Positions 31,745-40,300 of a DNA stretch of 64,000 nt are shown in pieces. The stretch is from assembly GCA_047967505.1 (NCBI GenBank), contig CM106538.1. One strand, written 5' to 3'. Position numbers and translations under genes: made by a program. Source of the stretch: Dipteris shenzhenensis (lineage: Eukaryota > Polypodiophyta > Polypodiopsida > Gleicheniales). The notes under the pieces are model-generated. The model was not told the origin of the DNA. It worked only from the letters and a program-made list of their open reading frames with translations, and ran no database searches. The stretch's first letter is position 1; each line of letters opens with the position of its first letter.

Positions 31745-31831
31745 TTACGAAACGGCGTTTCTTGACGAAACGCCGTTTCCGTTTCGTCGTTTCCATTTCC
31801 GACCACGAAACGGCCGTTTCGTGCAACTATG
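31745..31831. repeat. hAT right terminus with CGTTTC subterminal repeats
   Basis: Contains cgaaacggcgtttcttgacgaaacgccgtttccgtttcg and ends gtgcaactatg, the inverse of the left end. It can form strong hairpins (cgaaacggccgtttcg is a perfect palindrome). Confidence 0.85.
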
Positions 31832-31839
31832 CCCGTAAG
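31832..31839. repeat. Target-site duplication CCCGTAAG (right)
   Basis: Identical to 28878-28885; LINE sequence continues directly after it. Confidence 0.9.
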
Positions 31840-33130
31840 GGGAGCCTCTGAGAAGATCCATCTATGTGAAAGCTGCCATTGCCCCCAGTGCGTGGGGTGT
31901 TCCTAAGAAGCCCTCGCTATAAGAGGAGTTTCCAAGGCTCTGCACTTGGGGTGAGGCCACGAACAACCAACTTGCCCAAGAGGGCTCTGCTCTGCATCTC
32001 CGGATCAATGATACCCAAGCCTCCCAGTGCCTCCGGCATGATCACCATCTGCCAAGCGACCCGAGCTCTAGTATTCCTCGTGCTGTCTAAACCTGCCCAA
32101 AGGAAGTTCCGAACCAACCATCGGAGCTGCCCAATGCACCCTTTGTGAAAAAAGGACCTGGTTTTCCACTAAGGCACGACCTGCTAGGGAGAGTTTGGCC
32201 GAGCTCCAGTAGAGAAGCTTGCGCCAAACACTCTCAAGGACCAGGGCGATCTGCTGCTCTGCTATAATGTCAATTACCAACCTGGCATCCGAGGCATCTC
32301 ACTATCTGGCCCCACGGCATCCATTTGACTCACAAATCTCATGTGTCTCCTCAGAGTCTGTAGAGAAACCTATGGACTTTGTCCAGCTGATCCGTGCACC
32401 CGAGGCCTCATAGTAGATAGCCAGGGTTCCCCTGACTCTCTCCAAACTCGTTGTGGTGCCCTCTACATACAAGGCCGTGTCATTTGCAAACTCAGAGTCT
32501 AGCAAGTCCTCCTCCTGCCTGATTGGGAGCCTCAACCCTGTGAGGCCCGCCACCTGTGATCTCAAGTAATAGCCCAAAGCTTCCGCCACAAACAAGAAGA
32601 GGAAGGGAGCGAGTGGGCAGCCCCTCACGGACCTAGCCAGAGAGAGGAAAGGCCTCACCCGTGTGTCCTCCGATAAGCATCTGGCTAGAGCTCCCTGCAT
32701 AAAGCACAGAAACTCCTCTGACCCATCTATTTGAGAAACCCAGTCTCCGCATAATATCCTCCAGGAAGGACCACTCCACCCTGTCGTAGGCCTTCTCGAA
32801 ATCCAAGAGGAGGGGGGCCAACGACTCTGACTTCTCCCTGGACCAATCCACTGCCTCCCAGAACGTGAAGATTTTGTCCAGGATGCTGCGAATCTAGTCT
32901 GTGTGTCGTGAATGATGTCAGTAAGATGGGGCCGTAGCCACAAACTCAAGACCTTGGCGAGGATCTTATATGCAGTATCAAGCAAAGTGATACGTCTCCA
33001 CTGCCGGATATCTGACCTATCTCCCCCTTTCGGGATCAAGCAAATCCAACCCCTCCTCACGGACTGAGGGAGGAAGCCCGTGTCAAAAATCTCCTAGCAA
33101 GCTAGTCGGAAAGGGGTGGAGATGATCTCC
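31840..33130 (-). pseudogene. LINE copy C reverse transcriptase
   Basis: Read from 33130 down: WEIISTPFRLAC, then RRGWICLIPKGGDRSDIRQW, DWSREKSESLAPLLLDFEKA, DRVEWSFLEDIMRRLGFSN, GSSSQMLIGGHTGEAFPL, PFLFLFVAEALGYYLRSQVA and EFANDTALYVEGTTTSLERV. Frameshifts lie near 32860, 32660 and 32300. As in copy A the FADD active site reads FAND. The C-terminal part (EALGGLGIIDPEMQSRAL) runs up to the hAT insertion. Confidence 0.88.
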
Positions 33131-34500
33131 CAGAAGCCACAAATGATGTCAGTAAGATGAAGCCAGAGGGGGAGGGAGGAGGGAGGGAGGCGGAGGGAGG
33201 GGGGCGGGTGGTGAGGGTGATCATAGCAGGAGGGGCAAGGGGGGAGGAAGGGGGCAGGAGGAATCCAAGAGGGAGGAAGGGAAGTGGAGAGGGAGAGGGA
33301 GAGGGATCTGGAGGGGGAGGGGGGAGAGGACGGGGGGAGTACGGGCGACCACAAGCCCCCTTGCTGATCACGCTCATCGGGGCTCTAGATCCGCTCCTCC
33401 TCAACCGTTGTCGGGCTAACGTCCACAGCTTTTGCCATCACAGCATCAGGAGCTCTTGAGGCTCGCTACTAATGCAAAGGTGAATGCAAATGCTGAACCA
33501 CCAACACGAGAGGATCATCTGGCTGGGCAGAGGCCCCTTTCGCTAGGGGAGGGGGTCTCCACGTAAGGGCTCCTACTGCTGCTTCTCCTCAAGTTCCTCT
33601 CGAACTTGTCTCTCTCTCTACGTCTAGCCCTCTGCCTGCGACGCTTCCGAACCTGTTTGCTTGGTTTCTTTTTCTTTTTAACCTGGGTCCAGTCCCCTTC
33701 TGAGGGGGTCACCCAGGGGGTCTGAGACTCCTGCTGCTCCTATCTCGGGGGTGCTGAGATCTAGCCTGCTAACTTTGCCTGCTCTGCGAGAGTGGGGGGG
33801 AAGGCACTCGGCCTTGGCCACGGGAGCAATCTCTGGCAAGGTGATACATCTATCTATAGCGAAGACACTGGCCTCATAACCCAAAAATCTCCACTCGTTG
33901 GCGAAGTGTACCCCCTTCAAAGGTCTCTAGGAGAATCAACTCTGGGAGGGACTCTGGGCTCTCAACCACCAATCTGATTCTGAGGACCCCGACCGAATCT
34001 GGAGGAGACTCGAGCACACTGCCAAATGCCCGACCAATGAAGGGGAGGATGGCTCTCTACTCCTTTGGGAGCCCTGGGAAGCGAAGCGTAACCGAAAAAC
34101 GGGAAACATGGTGTGTCGTGTCCATGTCCTCCACTATAAAGCCATGGTACCAAGGAAAGAGGTACATCAAATGCGGGCCAAGGAGGATGGGACTCTGCTC
34201 CACAAGTGCTGAGGCAATATCGGGGGAGCTTAGATGGATGAGGAAGACGCCTCTTCCATAGATAGTGACCTCCTGAATGTGGTCACCCTCTAGTGCCAAG
34301 CTCGCCTGGATCCACTCTCGCACCTGTCGCCTTGTGGGTGTGAGGCCCACAATTCTGCCCAAAATCGCCTTGTCCTGGAGGGACTGAATTGCTTGTTGTA
34401 CCTGTTGTTTGTCAGCTCGAGAAAGGAGGACCTTAATGGCTGTGGGATTTGAAGGTGCTACCATAGAGCCCCTCTGACCAGACCAAAGGTCACCACCAAG
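33131..34500 (-). pseudogene. LINE copy C ORF1
   Basis: From 34474 down: DLWSGQRGSMVAPSNPTAIK, then a DUF4283-like domain (REWIQASLALEGDHIQEVTI, GRGVFLIHLSSPDIASALVE, LMYLFPWYHGFIVEDMD). A basic stretch follows (WTQVKKKKKPSKQVRKRRRQ at about 33690-33635), then a proline-rich tract (33404-33160). The tract joins RT directly, without endonuclease. This copy preserves the ORF1 N-terminal domain better than copy A. Confidence 0.8.
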
Positions 34501-34504
34501 ATCT

Positions 34505-34815
34505 TCTTCCTCAAATGCTCCTATTGCGAATGAAGGAGAGAAAGGAACGAGAAGAAGAGGCAAAGAGAAGGAAGAGGTGAGGCAAGGGGGGATGGAAAAG
34601 TCGCGGAGGGAAGGCGTAGGCGAGGGATGGGGGAAGGGCGGAGGGGAGGCGAAGAAGAGCGAGGGCAGAGGCAAGGGCGGAAGGGCAAAGAGGAGGCGGA
34701 GGCGAGGTAGAGACAGAAGGGCGGAGGAAGGAGGCAGAGGAGGCGGAGGTGGAGAGAAGGGCAGAGGCAGAGAGCAGGCGGAGCAGAGGCGGAAGGGTGG
34801 AGGGAGAAGGCAAGC
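34505..34815 (-). repeat. Purine-rich tract (complement of LINE leader)
   Basis: Plus-strand g/a-rich repeats (ggcggaggcgagg etc.). On the element strand this is the pyrimidine-rich leader also seen at 15407-15950. Confidence 0.7.
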
Positions 34816-34894
34816 AGGAGAGGCACTGGGAGCAGCCAGGGAGCAAGAGCTCAGTCCGAAGAATTCATCACATGCCTACCTGTGAATCTTGGAC

Positions 34895-35313
34895 AATCTC
34901 ATCAACATTGATAGTGCTCTCTATAATCCTTAATCTGTACGAGGAACGCATCCATGCTATCCCCTTCATTCATCTGAACACCATCGAGCTGCCTGCGGCA
35001 GCCCTAGCCTCGTTCCGAACCTGATAGAGGGCCAAAATATCCCATGCAGCTTTAGATGTCTTGCAAGACTGAATGCAAGTATAACCTCTCTTTTGCTATT
35101 CATAGGAATCATTGCATGTGCCTGTGCATCTCTCTCATCCCAACGAATATGTTCAGGAATGAGAGGCATTGCGGCAGGCACTGCAAGAGCAGTGGTAGAT
35201 GAACCAGAACTGGCAATAGTAGTGGTTGCACGTGCAACAGATGCATGTGTTAGAGAGATAGGTCTAGTCTCTATTGATCCGAATACAATTCCCCAAAAGT
35301 TCCTGGACACCAA
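34895..35313 (-). pseudogene. Copia gag N-terminal fragment
   Basis: Minus strand, ALAVPAAMPLIPEHIRWDER, DAQAHAMIPMNSKREVI, then after a frameshift AWDILALYQVRNEARA and MNEGDSMDAFLVQIKD. The last two blocks are shared with the gag at 26840-26960 (YQIRNEARVAYLRRQL, MNEGDSMDAYLTKVKD). Confidence 0.75.
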
Positions 35314-35321
35314 GTGCTCTC

Positions 35322-35392
35322 ATTGTATTTCTCTCTCGGGGGCCCTTTTTGAGTGGCTAAGCCGCTCAAAAAGCTCTGAGAGAGAAATACAA
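35322..35392. repeat. Long imperfect inverted repeat (hairpin)
   Basis: attgtatttctctctc...ccctttttgagtggct pairs with agccgctcaaaaagctctgagagagaaatacaat. The arms are about 33-38 bases with almost no loop. It lies between the copia LTR/PBS and gag. Confidence 0.8.
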
Positions 35393-35764
35393 TTAAACGA
35401 CAGCCCATCATATATAGGCTCCACTGTCAATTAACGATCTATATGTGAGATTAAACCCACCCATCACCACATATAACAAGCACATACCTGATGCACATGT
35501 GAGAAGGCGGCCTGCACCACAACACACCCCCTCACAACAAATGTTGAGCTATGCCATAGATCAACCCAACCACCAAGCTCTGACATCATGTTAGAAATCT
35601 GGAGAGGTGAAGAGCACATCGCCGGGCAGCAGCCAAGCCACTCAAAAGAGGGGCAATTAATCATTTGCATGTGGGATTAAACCCACCCATTGCCACGTGT
35701 AGACAAGCACATGGTCACACAAACAAGGAGCAGGTGCACAACCAATAGCATATGCGCCCTACAA

Positions 35765-36518
35765 TTATATTCAAGAATATTTCGTTAAAAGGAAGGATGG
35801 TTCAGAAAATGCTCCTTCGGAAAGTATAATCAATCTCAGAAAGCAGTTTCCTAATATTTTTGCCGAGAGTGAACTCTTCTTAATGGGGAGGAAATATATC
35901 AATAATAGTGTGGTGTTACATTACTAATAGGGTGCCATGGGTTAGGAAACTAGGGACACTAGGCAGTGATCACAAAGTTGGTAGGCCATACGGCCTAGTA
36001 GTGCGTAGTTAGGAGGACTAGCCCAAGATTGTCCTCGGTTTTCTCTTCCTTAGAGACAGTCGAAAGTAGAAATAGATATTTCTTGGCCTTCCTCCAAAGG
36101 TAGTAAGACTCAGTTTCAAATACCGTGGACCTCATAGTTAGCTCAAAGCAAGTACTCATATATACCTTTGTAAGACTAGAATATGTCCAATCATTTTTTT
36201 GTTGTTCTAAAGACCAAAATCTACACATAAAATAAAAGAGAAAATGAAAGAGAAGAAAAAAGAGGTAAACAAAAACTTTTAAGAAAATCAAAAGGAAGAC
36301 ATACTTAGCAAGCAAAGCAACACTTAAGTCGTCATCAGTGCCCAAGCATAAGCAACTATCTTGGGTTTCTAAAGTCTCTTGGGCAATCCCAGTGCTTACT
36401 AAAATACGTCAAATAAACAAAAGAGAAAGAAAACAAGAAATAACGAAGAAAGGAAGAAAGTGACTAAGCAAAAATAAACAAGCAAGTCAACAAACAAAAT
36501 CTTCCAAAAAACAGGAAT

Positions 36519-36566
<48 letters not shown>

Positions 36567-37135
36567 CATATATATCTATCTATCTTTTATTTAAAACATA
36601 AAAAGCTAAATGGACCCTTTACACTTATGTATCGCTTCCTACAAAGAGGCAAAATTACATTCCTAACTTCCTAACTTAGAAAGCACAAGCATACTCGATC
36701 AAACTCTCTTTTGAAACTAAAATAAAAACAGGCTATTCAGCTCCCCGCTTTTTGTTTTCAGCTTATGTTAAATCATTCTAAACATGCCTAAGGCCGATAC
36801 ACCATAGATAAAAGACTTCATATCTAAGATTGTTGTGTACTTTTTTCATTATTTTCCTTGGATTATACCTCGCATAATGGTAAGGTGATCAAATTACTAC
36901 ATTGAGTGATAAAAGACTCCTTAGTTCTACAAAGGCACGAAAATCTATGGAATCGGGAAGAAATGACTCCATATTTTGCCAAATCAAAAATGTCAAATGT
37001 GAGGCATTTTTATAATGTGTAAACCACTATATTCAGGTTGTTCACGTTTATCGCATATATCAACCTCTAATCCTATGGTAGATTGAGAAAGTCTAAGATC
37101 TAAGAAAACACAAGGATCCCCTTTGAAGTACTCAC
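35765..37135. other. PIG-A intron 5 or flanking DNA, no coding sequence recognised
   Basis: A plausible donor (AGG|GTGAGT on the minus strand) marks the start of intron 5 at 37135. The minus-strand frame at 35995-36345 was checked as a possible last PIG-A exon and does not fit. A (CT)n(TA)n microsatellite lies at 36523-36585. I see no other repeats. Confidence 0.5.
36523..36585. repeat. (CT)n(TA)n microsatellite
   Basis: ctctctctctctctctctctctc followed by tatatatatatatatacatatatatc. Confidence 0.9.
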
Positions 37136-37252
37136 CCTATTGTGCAGGTAATAAGGATCAATTTTTGGAAGAAGGCTTATAGCCGTTCCAATAGCCTCCA
37201 CCATATTTTCTGGGACAGGTTCTGCTAGCACAATCATATCAGGAGGCAAAAC
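37136..37252 (-). CDS. PIGA: PIG-A exon 5
   Basis: 117 bases, 39 codons: [20 protein letters not shown] then [19 protein letters not shown]. The acceptor is TTTTGTTACAG|GTTTTG and the donor AGG|GTGAGT. It continues GGVPE of exon 4 exactly as in other plant PIG-A proteins (GGVPEVLPxDM), despite 20 kb between the exons. Confidence 0.92.
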
Positions 37253-37273
37253 CTGTAACAAAAGCAAAAAATT

Positions 37274-37315
<42 letters not shown>

Positions 37316-40300
37316 GAAACAATTTCTTAAAGAATTATACAAAAAAGAAGGAGAGGAAAAGGTTAGACACTATTTTTCTGTCAAAGCAGCATACAATGCC
37401 ATAACGGAAGAAGATGTGGAAAGAGGGCTGAAAAAAATAGCAAATGGAAAGGCTCCAGACACCCAAGGTTTGGTTTCTGAAATGCTTAAATGGGGTGGGT
37501 ATCTTTGACCAATAGAAAATAGCTATTTGAAAATACTTAAATAAATAAATACTCTATAATTATGATCAAATAAAATGGTCGACTAGAACTTTGACTTGGA
37601 GTATTCACAACTTGGTGACATCCCCTCAGCTTCTATTTAGTTGACCTCAACTAAAAACCTTCCTTGTAAATATCCAAGAGCTATGGATAATCAATCAAGT
37701 AGTCTTCATCCATCCACTTGGCATTCAATGCCGAATAGTTCTTTGAATTTTACAAGATACCTATAAAATTCCTTGCCCTGAGGGCCCTTGCGTACAGTAT
37801 GGTACACGATCTGCTCTGGCTGAAGGACCTCCTCCAGCTCATCCACTTCCGGTGGATCTTCTGTTGTTCCTGGCCCTGTAGGCTCCGGTCCTTGATATTT
37901 CTTTTAAGAAGACTCACATGAAAGGCATTGTGAATCCTCCAATGCTCTGTGAACCGGCCTTCAATAAATTAAAGGGTAGTAAAACTAACAAGTAACCAGC
38001 CAACACTGTTACATTAATAATTTAGCATAAGTATAGCTAGTAGATTGGGAGCTAGAGTGCCCCTATACCAAGATAAAGACACAAATTGGCCCCAAACCTT
38101 GGCGCCCCTTTTGGTATTTCTTTAATTAAGTGAGAGATCCTGAATTCCAAGCTACATAAGGGATACATTCTTTCTTACATCTGAGGCATTCCACATCCCA
38201 ATAGGCATCCACATACCTCTATTGTTCATTGCTCTCACTAAACTTGGCAGTAGATCTCCACCCCTAATCCAAGAAGCTTGCACACAGCCCGGAACTGTCA
38301 CTAGTAATCACCCTTGGCCACACAGTTCCCGATAGCTGTTACTAGTGCCCAAAAAACTAACTATTTGCTCAAAGCAGAAAAAAAAAGCATACAAGAGCTT
38401 TCTCCACTGTCCAGGACTACCATGATCAATCGTTTCTCACATTATTAACAGCATAAATCCTGAGACATCAAATTGTTTCCCATAGGAGAACTTGCATCTC
38501 AACACAACAAAAACTATGACAATCATACAAGTACCATCCCTCTGGCATCAATGACATTACACAGCCCATTATTGTATCAAGCAACTCCTCAGCTAAATCT
38601 AGTTGAACGCAGACCTGGGGATTACCTCTGGGATTAATGAACTCCTCTCTTTCTACGCTGACTACCTCTCCTAGGCTGCAGCAAATTGAGGCGGCTTGGT
38701 TACAAAGCGAGAAAGGTAAATCAGGAAGCTCTACCGGCGTTGGTTATCTGGGATGAAGAAAGGAGACCACTTATCTAGATACAGCGGCTGGTTGCGCACA
38801 GTCCAGAGACACTCTTGCAGCATGCTCGGCTTTCTCGAAGAGAAAAATGAAGTATCCTTATCAGAGTAAACGGACATTGGTGACTAAGTTGCCTCTCCTA
38901 CTCTAGTTGGTTCTAAACTAGTTCCCAAGAAAAGCAGCTGGAGGTCGCGGACCATGCAGATACTTGACAAGAGCATGCGATTAAAGCCATTCGACAGATT
39001 CGTCAAGTAGGTCTTCGTCAACCTGTGCAAAGACAGCTTTACCTAGTTCAGTAGGCGTCCTCTCTCCTAGAAGGCTTGAGATCGGCTTTTGAACGCCTCG
39101 TGGAGCATCAGGTGCTCGGTTTCCTAACTCTGTGCCATCGGCGGCAGGGGCAGCAGCTTTGTGGGAGTTCTTGTAGGATGGCAGACCATCTTCTTGGGGC
39201 GGCTTCGCAGCTGTGGTCTGGGACCCGTTCCTTGCTTCTTGTACTCCCGCTTGTCCGGGAGCTGCCAAAAGGTTTTTTCTTTCTCTGAAAGGGGCTGAGA
39301 AGAAGCCCCCTCTGCTCTCTATTGGATAGCCTCCGCGTACGAGGAGTTGGGTGTTGAAGCTTGTTCGGAGTGCGGGGAGCCGTTGCTCCAGAGTTGAGAG
39401 AACCGCGACCTGCGGACTTGCCTAGCTTGCTTCCTTTGCGGCCTAAGAAGATAAAGGCGTTTCCTTGATCGCTGGTTCCTTTTTGGGTTCCTTCTTGGGA
39501 ACCAGCAGGAGAAGCCTAGATTTCTCTACTTCCATCTCCGACATTTTGCGGAGTTGGAGCAGGAAAGCTGTCGACTAGTGGAGGGAAGAAAGTGAGATCA
39601 GTGAAGTCAGGACCGAAGTATTGTCTTCCGAAAGAAGATCGAAGGGGGGCAGCCACTATCACGTCGTGCATGCAAAACGAGGGATTCTCTATGAGTGTCG
39701 TATGTGGCGAAGTGAGAGTTGAGTGAGACAAAAATGTCGAGGGAAGGAGGCCGTACTCAGCTCTAAGAGGAAGGAGAGGGAGCCTAGATTGCGAAGGACA
39801 TAGGTCACCATCGCTGTCTCCATCATCGTCCTCCATCTCTCTTCGTCCGATGCCTAACACCTCTCTTCCTTAGTAGGCATTTGAGACAATCAAAAGAGTT
39901 CATACGGGTTGCTAGTAACAATTTCTAAAGTCTCGTGTAAGCATTCGGAAAAGTGTTGGATGCCACTAGGAGTGAGATCAGAGCCCAGCAGGCTTATTCC
40001 TTGGGATACTGAGGCTTATTAGAGTGTAAAGCATTGTCAATGGATGCTAGCTGTGTGTCCATGCTTTTACCTTTACCTCGTGAGCAAGTGAATGGCTAAG
40101 AGGGCACTCAAGGCAGCAAAGGGGGATTGTGTGACCAAGTATCGGTTGCTAGAACAGGCCTAAGCTGAGTGCAAGTGTTTTAAAACTGAAATGGATGCAT
40201 ATCTGCCATGTTTGGTGGGAGCCCTTCTCAGCAAAGAGCATGCATTGCTTATGGATGCCTATCTACCATGTTTGGTGGGAGCCCTTCTCAACAAAGAACA

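Larger units (their letters stand above)
28886..31831 (-). mobile_element. hAT-superfamily DNA transposon (2946 bp)
   Basis: The ends are CATAGTTAC... and the inverted ...GCAACTATG, giving short terminal inverted repeats CATAGTT(A/G)C. An exact 8-bp target duplication flanks it. The minus-strand coding segments show a BED zinc finger, DUF659 and hAT C-terminal features. Both ends carry repeated GAAACG subterminal motifs. It is inserted in LINE copy C and is therefore younger than that LINE. The transposase has frameshifts, so it is probably non-autonomous now. Confidence 0.92.
28472..34860 (-). mobile_element. L1-type LINE (copy C), interrupted by hAT transposon
   Basis: A minus-strand copy of the LINE at 15385-21990, read from 34860 down. 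It has a purine-rich tract (complement of the leader), ORF1, then directly an RT lacking the endonuclease, and a C-terminal region interrupted at 31832/28885 by a hAT element with an 8-bp duplication. It breaks off at about 28472 next to the copia LTR. RT blocks include RRGWICLIPKGGDRSDIRQW, KILAKVLSLWLRPHLTDIIH, PFLFLFVAEALGYYLRSQVA and EFANDTALYVEG. Confidence 0.85.
34870..35764 (-). mobile_element. Copia fragment: LTR, leader and gag start
   Basis: A minus-strand copia piece with a probable LTR (about 35764-35591, TGTAGGGCGC to TCTAACA). A degenerate primer-binding site follows (tgatgtcagagc, about 35579-35590). A leader leads to gag (EHIRWDERDAQAHAMIPMNS; MNEGDSMDAF in the complement of about 34960-34990). 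It ends at about 34865 where LINE copy C begins. Confidence 0.65.

Noticed and set aside
31353-31806. Charged frames (Glu/Gly/Arg-rich) on the plus strand and Ser/Pro/Leu-rich frames on the minus strand
   Set aside because: Composition artefacts of the GGATGGAGAGG minisatellite inside the hAT element.
35995-36345. Minus-strand 116-codon frame with a hydrophobic stretch (KYVFLLIFLKVFVYLFFLLF) considered as the last, membrane-anchoring PIG-A exon
   Set aside because: It lacks the conserved segment that must follow exon 5 (xKLYSW.DVA.RTE), has no matching acceptor in phase, and the hydrophobic run comes from a T/A-rich tract.
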